A DNA stretch of 64,000 nt, taken from Lysobacter arenosi (GTDB lineage Bacteria > Pseudomonadota > Gammaproteobacteria > Xanthomonadales > Xanthomonadaceae). The notes below the pieces were generated by a model that made no database searches, was not told the DNA's origin, and saw nothing but the letters and a program-made list of their open reading frames with translations. The position numbers were made by a program, and so were the translations under genes. Location of the stretch: NCBI RefSeq assembly GCF_016613475.2, contig NZ_CP071517.1, positions 1,798,001 through 1,862,000 on the forward strand. The letters run 5' to 3'. This document shows, in pieces, positions 8,856-18,227 of the stretch (the first letter of the stretch is position 1; every line of letters begins with the position of its first letter).

Positions 8856-10433
8856 ATGGCGAACGTGTCCCCCACCCATTCCGACTCGCTTCCCGACTGG
8901 CAGGTCTGCGAGCAGGCGCGCAAGAGTCGCGATCCGCGCTTCGACGGCCTGTTCTTCACCGCGGTGCCGAGCACGCGCATCTATTGCCGTCCGGTGTGTC
9001 CGGCGCCGATGGCGAAGAAGGTGGCCTATTACCGCCACGCCGCCGCGGCCGAAGCCGCCGGTTTCCGTCCCTGCCTGCGCTGCCGGCCCGAGTTGTCGCC
9101 CGATGACGGCAGCTGGCGTCGCGGCGATGCGGCGGTGGCGCGTGCGCTCAAGCTGATCGACGACGGCGCATTGGCCGAGCAGCCGCTGTCGGCACTGGCC
9201 GAACGCGTAGGTCTGGGCGAACGGCAGTTGCGACGGCTGTTCGTCGACCGCGTCGGCGTGGCGCCGATCGGCGTGCACGGCACGCGACGCCTGCTGTTCG
9301 CCAAGCAATTGCTGACCGAGACGACGCTGCCGATCACCGAAGTCGCACTGGCCTCGGGCTTCGGCAGCCTGCGCCGCTTCAACGATGCCTTCCGCGCCGC
9401 CTACCGCATGGCGCCGCGCGACCTGCGCAAGCAACGCGACCACGTGCGCCACGACACCAGCCAGGCCCTCGTCCTGCGCCTGGGCTACCGACCGCCGTAC
9501 GACTTCGAGGCGATGCTCGATTTCCTCCGCGGCCGCGCCTTGCCCGGCGTCGAGGTCGTCGACGCGCACAGCTACTCGCGCGTGATCGGCCCGATCGAAC
9601 AGGCCGGCTGGTTGCGCGTGAGCGCCTCGCCCGGTGGCGAGCACGCGCTGAAGCTGGAGTTGTTCGGTCCGGCGCCGGCACGACTGTTGGAAATCGTGCA
9701 ACGCCTGCGCCGCATGTTCGACCTCGACGCCGACCCGCAGGCGATCGCCGCGGCCTTGTCCGGTGACCCCAGGCTGGCCCCGCTGCTGGCGAAACGACCC
9801 GGATTGCGCCTGCCCAGCGGCTGGGACGGTTTCGAGATCGCGGTGCGGGCGATCATCGGCCAACAGGTTTCCGTTGCCGCGGCGCGCACGGTCGCCGCGC
9901 GTCTGGCGCAACGCTTCGGCCAGCCGCTGCCGCATCCCTTCGCGCCCGGCCTGGAGCATCTGTTCCCGACCGCGCAGGCACTGGCCGATGCCGACCTGGG
10001 CGCAAGCGGCATGACCCGCGCGCGCGCCGAAACGGTACGCACGGTCGCACGCGCATTGCTCGACGGCCGGGTCGACTTCCGCGCCGAGCGCACGCTCGAC
10101 GATTTCGCTTCGCGTTGGGTGGCCTTGCCGGGCATCGGACCGTGGACCGCGCAATACATCGCCCTGCGCGCGCTCGGCCATCCCGACGCCTTCCCTGCCG
10201 AGGACCTGGTGCTGCAGCGCGCGGTCCCTGCGGACGGATCACGCCTGAGCGCGAAGGCACTGACCGCCGCGTCGCAAGCCTGGCGTCCGTGGCGTGGCTA
10301 CGCGGTCATCCACCTGTGGCGGGACACGATGACGGCACCGTTGCCGGCCGCGGCGCCACCGGCACGCAAACCTGCGCGCAAGACGACCGCAATCCGGCGC
10401 CGCGGCGCGGAAGCCACGGGCGCGACACCGTGA
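8856..10433 (+). CDS. alkA: Ada methyl-sensor / AraC activator / AlkA 3-methyladenine glycosylase fusion
   Basis: 525-residue three-part protein for alkylation damage. Residues about 15-85 are the Ada metal-binding domain with the four zinc cysteines in RIYCRPVC and PCLRCRPE; the first Cys accepts methyl groups from DNA phosphotriesters. Residues about 90-200 are an AraC helix-turn-helix pair. The rest is AlkA: an N-terminal cap and the helix-hairpin-helix LPGIGPWTAQYIALRALG followed by FPAEDLVL, with the catalytic Asp. The tail is Ala/Lys/Arg-rich. Its TGA overlaps the GTG of ogt by 4 bp, so damage sensing, base excision and O6-alkylguanine repair are translationally coupled. Confidence 0.95.
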   Translation: MANVSPTHSDSLPDWQVCEQARKSRDPRFDGLFFTAVPSTRIYCRPVCPAPMAKKVAYYRHAAAAEAAGFRPCLRCRPELSPDDGSWRRGDAAVARALKLIDDGALAEQPLSALAERVGLGERQLRRLFVDRVGVAPIGVHGTRRLLFAKQLLTETTLPITEVALASGFGSLRRFNDAFRAAYRMAPRDLRKQRDHVRHDTSQALVLRLGYRPPYDFEAMLDFLRGRALPGVEVVDAHSYSRVIGPIEQAGWLRVSASPGGEHALKLELFGPAPARLLEIVQRLRRMFDLDADPQAIAAALSGDPRLAPLLAKRPGLRLPSGWDGFEIAVRAIIGQQVSVAAARTVAARLAQRFGQPLPHPFAPGLEHLFPTAQALADADLGASGMTRARAETVRTVARALLDGRVDFRAERTLDDFASRWVALPGIGPWTAQYIALRALGHPDAFPAEDLVLQRAVPADGSRLSAKALTAASQAWRPWRGYAVIHLWRDTMTAPLPAAAPPARKPARKTTAIRRRGAEATGATP

Positions 10434-10939
10434 TCGTGCACACCACCATCGCCAGCCCGGTCGGCCCGCTGCTGCTGGCGACGAGCGATGACGGCATGCA
10501 CCTGATCGAGTTCCATAGCCCGCGCCACCCGATGCGACGCGATGCCCACTGGCAGGAAGGCGACAACGCGCTGCTGCGCTTGGCCCGGCATCAGCTCGAC
10601 GAGTACTTCGCCGGCAAACGCCACCAGTTCGAATTGCCGCTGGCGCCGCAGGGCACGCCGTTCCAGTGCGAGGTCTGGCACACGCTGGCAGCCATCCCCT
10701 ACGGCGAGACGATCAGCTACGCGCAACTGGCGCAGCGCGTTGGAAAACCGAGTGCGGTGCGTGCGGTCGGCGCGGCCAACGGCCGCAATCCGTTGCCGCT
10801 GGTGTTGCCCTGCCACCGCGTGATCGGCAGCGACGGCAGCCTGACCGGCTTCGGCGGCGGCCTGCCGACCAAGCACTTCCTGCTGCGCATGGAAGGCGCC
10901 CTCGCCGAGAGCGCCGACCTTTTCACCGCGCCTGCATAG
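10430..10939 (+). CDS. ogt: Methylated-DNA--protein-cysteine methyltransferase
   Basis: 169-residue suicide enzyme that takes alkyl groups from O6-alkylguanine onto its own cysteine in VLPCHRVIG (about residue 126). The Asn-hinge region (AVGAANGRNPLPLVLPC) and the C-terminal GGLPTKHFLLRMEG are typical. The start is the GTG at 10430, which overlaps the TGA of the Ada/AlkA fusion (GTGA), a classic coupling arrangement; GTG at 10436 is a less likely alternative. Convergent with hutF, 8 bp apart. Confidence 0.95.
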   Translation: MIVHTTIASPVGPLLLATSDDGMHLIEFHSPRHPMRRDAHWQEGDNALLRLARHQLDEYFAGKRHQFELPLAPQGTPFQCEVWHTLAAIPYGETISYAQLAQRVGKPSAVRAVGAANGRNPLPLVLPCHRVIGSDGSLTGFGGGLPTKHFLLRMEGALAESADLFTAPA

Positions 10940-10947
10940 CGCCGGGA

Positions 10948-12294
10948 TCAGCCCATCAACTGCGTCATCGCCGCCCGATAGCGCGCGGCGATCGCATCAC
11001 GCTGCACATGATGCCCGCCAACCACCACGCGGCGTCCGCCCACATGCACATCGCGCACCAGGTTGCGGTTGCCGCTGAAGATCCAGCGGTCGATCGCATC
11101 AGCGCCGGTCAGCCCGAACAGCGGCGGCGCATCGGTGTCGAGCACGACCGCGTCGGCGAACTCGCCGACGGCCAGACGGCCGATGGCATGGCCGGTCGAC
11201 TGTCGCGCACTGGCGGACACATCGGCCAGCAACGTCTCGCCGACGCTCGGTGACGTCGCTCGCACCGCGATGTTGCGATGGCGGGTGATCAGTCGCTGGC
11301 CGTATTCCAGCCAGCGCAGCTCTTCCACCGGCGACACCGAAATGTGCGAGTCAGAACCGATGCCCCAGCGTCCACCGGCGGCAAGATAATCGCGCAGCGG
11401 GAACAGGCCATCGCCGAGGTTGGCCTCGGTGGTCGGGCAGATCGCCACCGTTGCACCGGTGCGGGCGATGCCCTGCACTTCCACGGCGTTGAGATGGGTG
11501 GCATGGACCAGCGTCCAGCGCGCATCGACGGCGGCGTTGTCGAGCAGCCATTCGACCGGTCGCGCATTGCGGATCGCCAGGCAGTCCTGCACCTCGCCGA
11601 CCTGCTCGGCGATGTGGATGTGCACCGGCATGGCCGGCGGCAACGCGGCCAGCACCGCCTTCATCGCATCGGCCGGGACCGCGCGCAGGCTGTGCAGTGC
11701 GCAGCCGACGTGCAGGTCGGGCGCGGCCTCTTCGCACAGCGTGTCGATCAGACGCAGGTAGGCATCGAGATCGTGGCCAAAACGGCGCTGGCGCTCGCCC
11801 AGGGCGCGACCGTCGAAGCCGCCGGTCATGTACAGCACCGGCAGCAGCGTCAGGCGGATGCCGGTTTCGCGGGCGGCGGCGACCAGCGCGCGCGACATCG
11901 CCGCCGGGTCGTCGTACGGGCGACCGTCGGGCGCGTGGTGCAGGTAGTGGAACTCGCAGACCGTCGTGTACCCCGCCTCGAGCATCTCGGCGTACAGCTG
12001 CGCGGCGACATCCTTGAGCAGCTCCGGAGTGAAGCGCGCGGCGAAGCGGTACATCGTCTCGCGCCAGGTCCAGAACGAGTCCTCGGGATTGGTCTGGCGC
12101 TCGGCCATGCCCGCCATCGCCCGCTGGAAGGCATGCGAATGCAGGTTGGCGATGCCCGGCACGATCCAGCTGGCACTGGCGGTGGGTTCTGCGGAGTCGA
12201 TTGCGACGATCCGGCCCTGGTCGTCGATGTCGAATCCGGCATCGGCCTGCCAGCCGCCCGGGGTCCACAGCATCGCGGCGTCGAGTGTCTTCAT
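10948..12294 (-). CDS. hutF: Formimidoylglutamate deiminase
   Basis: 448-residue zinc amidohydrolase that converts N-formimino-L-glutamate to N-formyl-L-glutamate and ammonia, the fourth step of the five-step histidine route. Metal ligands are visible: [24 protein letters not shown] and [10 protein letters not shown]. The start is the ATG at 12292-12294, giving the normal family length; longer frames extend into the shared promoter. It diverges from hutI (97 bp), so the two are probably coregulated. hutG, needed for the last step, is not in the window. Confidence 0.96.
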   Translation of the reverse strand: MKTLDAAMLWTPGGWQADAGFDIDDQGRIVAIDSAEPTASASWIVPGIANLHSHAFQRAMAGMAERQTNPEDSFWTWRETMYRFAARFTPELLKDVAAQLYAEMLEAGYTTVCEFHYLHHAPDGRPYDDPAAMSRALVAAARETGIRLTLLPVLYMTGGFDGRALGERQRRFGHDLDAYLRLIDTLCEEAAPDLHVGCALHSLRAVPADAMKAVLAALPPAMPVHIHIAEQVGEVQDCLAIRNARPVEWLLDNAAVDARWTLVHATHLNAVEVQGIARTGATVAICPTTEANLGDGLFPLRDYLAAGGRWGIGSDSHISVSPVEELRWLEYGQRLITRHRNIAVRATSPSVGETLLADVSASARQSTGHAIGRLAVGEFADAVVLDTDAPPLFGLTGADAIDRWIFSGNRNLVRDVHVGGRRVVVGGHHVQRDAIAARYRAAMTQLMG

Positions 12295-12391
12295 GGCGCC
12301 GATTGTCGCCCGGTCGGCCGGCGTTGGCGAATTGCCGGCGCCTGTCCCCGAGGACCACAGTGGACGGGGAAACGTGGCTAGAATCGCCGAC
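12295..12391. promoter_or_regulatory. Divergent hutF-hutI promoter region
   Basis: Rightward, TAGAAT (12379-12384) stands 7 nt before the hutI ATG. Leftward, GACAAT (12302-12307 on the minus strand) stands 7 nt before the hutF ATG. Both would give transcripts with essentially no leader. No clear palindromic operator was found. Confidence 0.5.
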
Positions 12392-13618
12392 ATGACTGCA
12401 AGTACCCACCCGGCCTGGGATGGCATCGTCCTCGGCGTTTCGCTGGCCACGCTGGACTCGCCGCAGGGCTATGCCGAAATCCACGATGGCGCGCTTGCCT
12501 GGAAAGGCGACCTGCTGACCTTCGTCGGCGCCCGCAAGGACCTGCCCGACGCCCCCCAGCGCCTTGCCCGCGAAGTGATCGAGACCAAGGGCTGGATCAC
12601 GCCCGGGCTGGTCGACTGCCACACCCACCTGGTGTTCGCCGGCGATCGCGCCCGCGAGTTCGAGCTGCGCCTGCAGGGCGCCAGCTACGAAGACATCGCC
12701 CGCGCCGGTGGCGGCATCCTCTCCACCGTCGCCGCCACCCGCGCCGCCGATGAAAGCGAACTGCTGCGCCAGTCGCTGCCGCGCGCGCATGCGCTGATCA
12801 CCGACGGCGTGACCACGCTGGAAATCAAGTCCGGTTACGGCCTCGACTTCGAGAACGAACGCAAGATGCTGCGCGTCGCGCGCCGGCTCGACCAGCTCGG
12901 CATCGGTGTGCGCACCACTTACCTCGCCGCGCACGCGCTGCCGCCGGAGTACGCCGGGCGCAGCGACGACTACATCGACGCGGCCATCGAATGGCTGCCG
13001 CGCCTGCACCACGACGCCCTGGTCGATGCGGTCGATGCGTTCTGCGAAGGCATCGGTTTCAGTCCGGCGCAGACACGCAAGCTGTTCGAGGCGGCGCGTT
13101 CGCTCGGGCTGCCGGTCAAGCTGCACGCCGACCAGCTCAGCGACCTGGGCGGTGCCGCGCTGGCTGCCTCGTTCGACGGCCTGTCGGCCGACCACGTCGA
13201 GCACACCAGTCTCGACAGCGTGCGCGCGATGGCCGCCCACGGCACCGTCGCGGTGCTGTTGCCCGGCGCATTTCATGTGCTGCGCGAAACCCGGCTGCCA
13301 CCGCTGGATGCCTTCCGCGAGCACGGCGTTGCCATGGCGGTGGCGACCGACTGCAACCCGGGCACGTCGCCGCTGCAATCGCTGCGACAGGCCATGCAAC
13401 TGGCGTGCACGCATTTCCGCCTGACCCCGGAAGAAGCACTTCGCGGCGCCACGGTGCATGCGGCGCGCGCGCTCGGGCTGCACGACCGCGGTGTCCTGCG
13501 CGTGGGGACGCGCGCCGACTTCGCGCTGTGGAACATCCACCACCCCGCCGAGCTTTGTTACTGGCTCGGCGGCCGCCTGGCGCAGGCGGTCTATGCGGGC
13601 GGGCACCGCGTCATCTGA
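12392..13618 (+). CDS. hutI: Imidazolonepropionase
   Basis: 408-residue zinc amidohydrolase that opens 4-imidazolone-5-propionate to N-formimino-L-glutamate. Seen motifs: [21 protein letters not shown] is split here as the first metal site DCHTH near residue 76, [24 protein letters not shown] and NIHHPAEL. Length and start fit the family (about 400-410). The upstream -10 box is 7 nt from the ATG with no ribosome site, suggesting a leaderless mRNA. Followed after 57 bp by a secreted dipeptidase. Confidence 0.97.
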   Translation: MTASTHPAWDGIVLGVSLATLDSPQGYAEIHDGALAWKGDLLTFVGARKDLPDAPQRLAREVIETKGWITPGLVDCHTHLVFAGDRAREFELRLQGASYEDIARAGGGILSTVAATRAADESELLRQSLPRAHALITDGVTTLEIKSGYGLDFENERKMLRVARRLDQLGIGVRTTYLAAHALPPEYAGRSDDYIDAAIEWLPRLHHDALVDAVDAFCEGIGFSPAQTRKLFEAARSLGLPVKLHADQLSDLGGAALAASFDGLSADHVEHTSLDSVRAMAAHGTVAVLLPGAFHVLRETRLPPLDAFREHGVAMAVATDCNPGTSPLQSLRQAMQLACTHFRLTPEEALRGATVHAARALGLHDRGVLRVGTRADFALWNIHHPAELCYWLGGRLAQAVYAGGHRVI

Positions 13619-13675
13619 CGCACGACTTCTGACCCACGACTTCACCACTCATCACGCTCAACTTGGGGATACAGC

Positions 13676-14878
13676 ATGCGTTTTCCGTTCGTCTTCGGCC
13701 TGACCCTGTCCATGGCCGCCGTTCCCGCGCTGGCCGCCACGAACGAGGCCGCGCACCGGCTCGCCCAGGATTCGATCATCGTCGATACGCACATCGATGC
13801 GCCGGGCGAGCTGATGTCGCACTGGGACGATCTGGGAGTGGCGACGCCGGGCAAGGAGTTCGACTATCCGCGCGCGCGCCAGGGCGGGCTCGCCATCGGC
13901 TTCATGTCGATCTACACCTCGCCTGACCAGGACAACGCCGGCACCGCCTGGCAGAGCGCCAACACGCAGATCGATGCGGTCGAGGCGATGGTCGGCCGGC
14001 ATCCGGACAAGTTCGCCAAGCTGACCTCGCCCGCCGACGTGGCGCGCCAGCGCCAAGGCGGCAAGGTGCTGCTGGCGCTGGGCATGGAGAATGGCGCGCC
14101 GATCGGCGACGACCTGTCCCAGCTCGCCGCCTTCCACAAGCGCGGCGTGCGTTACATCACCCTCGCCCACAGCGCCAACAATCGCATCAGCGATTCCTCC
14201 TACGCGTTGCAGAAGAAGTGGGGCGGGCTGAGTCCGTTCGGCGAGAAGGTCGTCGCCGAGATGAATCGCCTGGGCATCATGGTCGATGTCTCGCACCTGT
14301 CGGACGATTCGATCCGCGACGTGCTCGCCGCCACCGACGTGCCGGTGATCGCCAGTCATTCGGGCATGCGTCATTTCACGCCGGGCTTCGAGCGCAACAT
14401 CAGCGACGAGCTGGCCAAGGCGGTGGCGGCCGAGGGTGGCGTTGTGCAGCTGGTGTTCGGCACCGGCTTCATCGATGCAAAGGCGGCGTCCGATCTGCAG
14501 GCTTCGTTCCAGGCCGAGGCGGACTTCGATCGCGAGAACGCGGCGCTGGTCGCGGCCGGCAAGCCGGCGCGCTCGAAGGACGATTTCGAGAAGGCGTGGA
14601 AGGATGCGCATCCGATGCCGGTCACGCACATTGCTGCGGTGCTCGACCAGATCGACTACGCGGTCAAGCTGATCGGCGTCGACCATGTCGGCATCGGTTC
14701 GGACTTCGACGGCGTCAGCGGCAACCTGCCGGTCGAGCTGAAGTCGGTCGCCGACTATCCCAACCTGGTCGCCGGCCTGCAGGCACGCGGCCATTCCGAT
14801 GCGGACATCCGCAAGATCCTCGGCGGCAACCTGCTGCGGGTGTGGACGGCTGTTGAGAAGGCGGCGACGGCACGCTGA
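13676..14878 (+). CDS. Secreted membrane-dipeptidase-like (M19) peptidase
   Basis: 400 residues; a signal peptide (to ALAATNEA, about residue 20) precedes a renal-dipeptidase barrel. Zinc ligands and neighbours are seen in IVDTHIDAPGEL, in the central Glu of ALGMENGAPI, and in the histidines of DVSHLSDDSI and VIASHSGMRHF; the C-terminal GIGSDFDGVSGNLP is also conserved. It should cleave dipeptides in the periplasm, feeding amino acids to the nearby degradative genes. The GGGGATACAGC stretch before the ATG is a modest ribosome site. A strong terminator follows the stop. Confidence 0.93.
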   Translation: MRFPFVFGLTLSMAAVPALAATNEAAHRLAQDSIIVDTHIDAPGELMSHWDDLGVATPGKEFDYPRARQGGLAIGFMSIYTSPDQDNAGTAWQSANTQIDAVEAMVGRHPDKFAKLTSPADVARQRQGGKVLLALGMENGAPIGDDLSQLAAFHKRGVRYITLAHSANNRISDSSYALQKKWGGLSPFGEKVVAEMNRLGIMVDVSHLSDDSIRDVLAATDVPVIASHSGMRHFTPGFERNISDELAKAVAAEGGVVQLVFGTGFIDAKAASDLQASFQAEADFDRENAALVAAGKPARSKDDFEKAWKDAHPMPVTHIAAVLDQIDYAVKLIGVDHVGIGSDFDGVSGNLPVELKSVADYPNLVAGLQARGHSDADIRKILGGNLLRVWTAVEKAATAR

Positions 14879-14883
14879 GCCAC

Positions 14884-14912
14884 AAAAAAGCCCCGCCGGA
14901 GCGGGGCTTTTT
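14884..14912. terminator. Bidirectional intrinsic terminator
   Basis: AAAAAAGCCCCGC-cgga-GCGGGGCTTTTT between the convergent dipeptidase and THX genes; A-run and T-run on either side serve both strands. Confidence 0.92.
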
Positions 14913-14935
14913 CGTTCGGAGCAGCGCCGGGGCGC

Positions 14936-15130
14936 TTATTCCTTGGAAGCGGTCTTCTTGGCCGGGGCCTTCTTGGCAGCCGGGGCCTTGGCCACGGTCT
15001 TGGTCGCCTTCTTGGCGACCGGCGCAGCGGCGTTGCCGGTGGCCTTGGTCACGGTCGAGCTGCTGCGGGCGTTGCCGTAGCTGGAGTTGTAGCGCTTGCC
15101 TTTGGCGGTCTTGCGGTCGCCTTTACCCAT
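14936..15130 (-). CDS. Small ribosomal subunit protein bTHX
   Basis: 64 residues beginning MGKGDRKTAKGKRYNSSYGN, the conserved core of the 30S protein THX, which lies in a pocket at the top of the 30S head in Thermus. The remaining 40 or so residues are an Ala/Lys-rich tail with repeated KKA and KKAP units resembling histone H1 or AlgP tails. GGAGCAC precedes the ATG by about 6 nt. A longer in-frame extension to 15376 lacks any family similarity and is rejected. Confidence 0.88.
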   Translation of the reverse strand: MGKGDRKTAKGKRYNSSYGNARSSSTVTKATGNAAAPVAKKATKTVAKAPAAKKAPAKKTASKE

Positions 15131-15365
15131 GGTCGTGCTCCTGGAACTATCGAAAATCCGCACGAAGGGTGCGGCGTTATAAGAATGCGCGGCCGCAAAG
15201 TCTATCACGCGCCCGCCCGCAGCCCCCACCTTCCGGCGCCTAGACCCGCAACCCCCCAGGAAGCCCATCTGGAGCGCAGCCCCCTTAGTAAGGGGGCGCC
15301 CCGGCAGGAGCAGGGATTGGGAGACAAGAGCTGGGGCCCAAGATTTGCTGCAAGCAAATTTGGGG

Positions 15366-15396
15366 ATTGACCTCAATGCGCAGCAGTGAGGTCAAT
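15366..15396 (-). terminator. Hairpin at the 3' end of the MerC-like gene
   Basis: ATTGACCTCA and TGAGGTCAAT form a perfect 10-bp stem around an 11-nt loop that overlaps the stop codon. A second AAATTTGC/GCAAATCTT stem and a CCCCCTTAGTAAGGGGG stem follow leftward. No long T-run, so this may protect the mRNA end rather than terminate. Confidence 0.5.
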
Positions 15397-15802
15397 GAAC
15401 GCAAGTAGCGTCGTGGATGTGCCCGAGGCGCAGATTCGCCAGGTGGCCAAGCCCAACCAACGTGCCGCCGAGGGTCATCGTGATGGCATGCGGGATCAGG
15501 CTTTCGTGCAGCGGGCGGTAAAGCACGCCCAGCCACAGCAGCAGCAGGCCGGGGACGACCAGCGAAAGGGCGCGCAGGCCATGGTGGCGGCGGTAACCCC
15601 ATAGGGTGCTGAAGAGCCCCAGGCCGGTGGCGAAGATCACGAAGCCGGCCTCGAAGCTGCTTCCCAGCCAGGTCGCCACGCCCAGCGAAGGCAGCGTCGC
15701 GATCAGCACCGGCAGCAGCGCGCAGTGGATCGCGCACAGCAGCGAGCCGAAGGCGCCGAGGCGGTCGAGCAGGCGGCGGGGGCGGACAAGGGGCATGGGC
15801 AT
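15392..15802 (-). CDS. MerC-domain membrane protein, putatively Zur-regulated
   Basis: 136 residues with four predicted membrane helices; the first contains LLCAIHCALLPVLIA, whose paired cysteines are the metal-handling motif of MerC-type proteins, and the C-terminus carries histidines and a cysteine (HIHDATCVH). It diverges from the ZnuD-like receptor across a perfect Zur-type palindrome about 30 bp from its own start, so I infer a role in zinc handling across the inner membrane, not mercury resistance: no other mer gene is present. ATG 15802 or 15796 may be used. Confidence 0.82.
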   Translation of the reverse strand: MPMPLVRPRRLLDRLGAFGSLLCAIHCALLPVLIATLPSLGVATWLGSSFEAGFVIFATGLGLFSTLWGYRRHHGLRALSLVVPGLLLLWLGVLYRPLHESLIPHAITMTLGGTLVGLGHLANLRLGHIHDATCVH

Positions 15803-15831
15803 GACTTCCGGGGGAGTGCGGCATCCTTGGT

Positions 15832-15846
15832 TGTTATAATATAACA
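15832..15846. promoter_or_regulatory. Zur-box-like operator
   Basis: TGTTATA-A-TATAACA, a perfect dyad matching the core of the gammaproteobacterial Zur consensus TGTTATANTATAACA. It lies between the divergent MerC-like and ZnuD-like starts (30 and 37 bp away), so one zinc-loaded dimer pair could repress both. A zur gene is 4.6 kb to the right. Confidence 0.88.
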
Positions 15847-15882
15847 TTCCACGGAATCCGCCACGCCACTTTACCCGAACCC

Positions 15883-18066
15883 ATGCCCAATCGCTGCATG
15901 CCCCCACGCCTCCCCCTCGCCCTGGCCCTGGCCATCGCCCTCCCCTTTGCCGCCCAGGCTGCCCAGCCAGCCGATGCGGCGGGTGCAGCGGACCAGCACG
16001 ACCACCAGCAGCCCACCGACCTGGCGGGGGTCGAGGTCAAGGCCACGCCGCTGGCGGGTACCGCCGAAGACCTCGCGCGACCGGTCGAGGTACTGACGGG
16101 CGAGAAGCTCGATGAAATGAAGGCGAACTCGATCGGCGAGACGGTCAGCAAGCTGCCGGGCGTGCAGAGTTCCTATTTCGGCCCGGGCGTTGGACGGCCG
16201 ATCGTGCGCGGCTTCGATGGCGCCCGCGTGCAGGTGCTCAGCGACGGCCTCGGTTCCGGCGACGTCTCCACGGTGAGCGTCGACCATGCAGTCAGCGTCG
16301 AGCCGTTCCTGGCCGACCAGATCGAAGTGCTCAAGGGTCCGGCAACGCTGCTCTATGGCAGCGGCGCGATCGGCGGCGCGGTCAATGTCGTCGACGGACG
16401 CATCCCCGAAGGCGTGACGGACGAACCGCTGCAAGGCCGCGCCGAACTGCGTGGCAATTCGGTCAACGACGAGACCACCGGCATGTTCCGCCTCGACGGC
16501 ACCTCCTCCGGCGGCGGCTTCGTCTTCCACGTCGATGGCCTGCACCGCGAGACCGGCGACTACGACATCCCCGGCTATCCGGAAAGCGCCCAGCGCATGG
16601 CCGAGGAAGGCGAAACGCCCGACCCGGCCGAGAAGGGCACGCTGCCCAATAGCGCGGTGCGCACCGACAGCGGCGCGCTTGGTGTGACCTGGGTCGGCAG
16701 CCGCGGCTTCCTCGGCGTCGGCGCCAGTCTGTTCAACACGCGCTACGGCATCCCGGGCGCAGCGCACGAACATGCCGACGAAACTCCCGGCGCACCCGTC
16801 GAGGAAGAGGAAGGCCCGGTCACCATTTCCATGGACCAGCACCGCTATGAAATGCGCGGCGGTCTCGACAACCTCGGCCCGTTCAAGTCGCTGCGCGCGA
16901 AGGTCGCGCGCACCGAGTACACGCATACCGAATTCGAAGGCGAGGAAACGGGAACGGTGTTCGAGAACACCAGCACCGAAGGCCGCGTCGAACTCGTCCA
17001 CGAACCGCTGCTCGGCTGGGATGGCGCCGTCGGCGTGCAATGGGGCCAGCGCGACTTCGAAGCGATCGGCGCCGAGGCGTTCGTGCCGCCGTCGAAGTCG
17101 CACGACGCCGGCCTGTTCTGGCTCGGCGATCGCACGTTCGGTGCGTTCAAGGCCGAGCTCGGCGCACGCCTGGACCGCAACAGCATCGACGTCGACCAGG
17201 CCACCGCGATCGGTCCGGATCGCGACTTCAATACCAGCAGCCTGTCGGCGGCGTTGAAGTGGGACATCAACCAGTCCTGGCACATGTCGTTCGGACTCGA
17301 CCGCGCACAGCGCTCGCCGACCGCCGAGGAGCTGTATTCCAACGGCCTGCACGTCGCCACCTCGAGCATCGAGCTGGGTTCGCCCGAACTCGACGCCGAG
17401 ACCGCCAACCGCGCCGAAATCGGACTGCACTGGCACAGCGGCCCGTTCAAGCTGGGCGCCTCGCTTTACCACGTGCGTTATGACGACTTCATCTACCTCG
17501 CCGACACCGGCATCGAGGATGCCGATGGTCCGGTGCGCGTGTGGACGCAGGACAACGCGCGCTTCAACGGTGCCGAAGCCGAGGCCAGCTGGAACTTCGC
17601 CGACAGCATGGGCGCCGACTGGGAACTGCGCGTCTTCGGCGACATGGTGCGCGGCGAACTCAGCGGCAGCGGAACGCGCGAGTTGAGCTTCTCCGTGCCG
17701 CACGGCGATCACAGCGACGACTACACCATCGACCTCGCCCGTGGCGGCAATCTCCCGCGCATCGCGCCCGGCCGTGTCGGTGGCGAAGTGCGCTGGGAGC
17801 GTGGCCAGTGGCGCGCCTCGCTCGGCGCGGTGCGCTATGCCAAGCAGGACGACGTGGCCGAGTTCGAGACCGCAACGCCGGGCTACACGCTCGTCGACGC
17901 GCACGTGGCCTGGCACGCCGACACCGCCGCCGGCAACGCATGGGAACTGTTCGTCGACGGCAGCAACCTGCTCGACGAGGAAGCCCGCGTGCACACGTCC
18001 TTCCTCAAGGATGTCGCCCCCCTGCCCGGCCGCGGATTCGCCTTCGGCGTGCGCGCGTTCTTCTGA
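15883..18066 (+). CDS. znuD: TonB-dependent zinc receptor, ZnuD-like
   Basis: 727 residues. A signal peptide (LALALAIALPFAAQAA) leads to a mature start with the His-rich DQHDHQQ, then the plug (GVGRPIVRGFDGARVQVLSD, IEVLKGPATLLYGSGAIGG), an acidic/His loop with EHADETPGAPVEEEEGP, and a barrel ending in an aromatic residue (FGVRAFF). Sequence style and His/Asp/Glu loops resemble the zinc receptor ZnuD. The Zur-type operator 37 bp upstream supports zinc as substrate. ATG 15883 or 15898 could start it. A strong terminator follows. Confidence 0.88.
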   Translation: MPNRCMPPRLPLALALAIALPFAAQAAQPADAAGAADQHDHQQPTDLAGVEVKATPLAGTAEDLARPVEVLTGEKLDEMKANSIGETVSKLPGVQSSYFGPGVGRPIVRGFDGARVQVLSDGLGSGDVSTVSVDHAVSVEPFLADQIEVLKGPATLLYGSGAIGGAVNVVDGRIPEGVTDEPLQGRAELRGNSVNDETTGMFRLDGTSSGGGFVFHVDGLHRETGDYDIPGYPESAQRMAEEGETPDPAEKGTLPNSAVRTDSGALGVTWVGSRGFLGVGASLFNTRYGIPGAAHEHADETPGAPVEEEEGPVTISMDQHRYEMRGGLDNLGPFKSLRAKVARTEYTHTEFEGEETGTVFENTSTEGRVELVHEPLLGWDGAVGVQWGQRDFEAIGAEAFVPPSKSHDAGLFWLGDRTFGAFKAELGARLDRNSIDVDQATAIGPDRDFNTSSLSAALKWDINQSWHMSFGLDRAQRSPTAEELYSNGLHVATSSIELGSPELDAETANRAEIGLHWHSGPFKLGASLYHVRYDDFIYLADTGIEDADGPVRVWTQDNARFNGAEAEASWNFADSMGADWELRVFGDMVRGELSGSGTRELSFSVPHGDHSDDYTIDLARGGNLPRIAPGRVGGEVRWERGQWRASLGAVRYAKQDDVAEFETATPGYTLVDAHVAWHADTAAGNAWELFVDGSNLLDEEARVHTSFLKDVAPLPGRGFAFGVRAFF

Positions 18067-18089
18067 CCCGCGCCACACCCGGGTCCAAG

Positions 18090-18124
18090 CAGAAACGCCG
18101 GCTCAACGCCGGCGTTTCTGTTTT
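18090..18124 (+). terminator. Intrinsic terminator after znuD
   Basis: CAGAAACGCCGGC-tcaac-GCCGGCGTTTCTG then TTTT: a perfect 13-bp stem. Confidence 0.92.
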
Positions 18125-18208
18125 CGCGACAAGCCCGTCTCCACCCCGCCAGGACCCGCCGCAGTGGCCCGCCGCAGCCTTGAATCTTTCCCTTCCGCCG
18201 AAATAGGT

Positions 18209-18227
18209 GTATATGCACGTATATGCA
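18209..18227. promoter_or_regulatory. Direct repeat over the marR start
   Basis: GTATATGCA occurs twice with one intervening base (18209-18217 and 18219-18227), one helical turn apart; the second copy contains the marR ATG. Possible regulator site and -10 region. Confidence 0.45.

Noticed and set aside
15131..15376. N-terminal extension of the THX gene
   Set aside because: Known THX proteins begin MGKGD, which matches the ATG at 15128-15130 with a ribosome site.
15392..15802. Mercury resistance operon
   Set aside because: Only a MerC-type protein is present, with no merA, merT, merP or merR; the Zur-type operator points to zinc.
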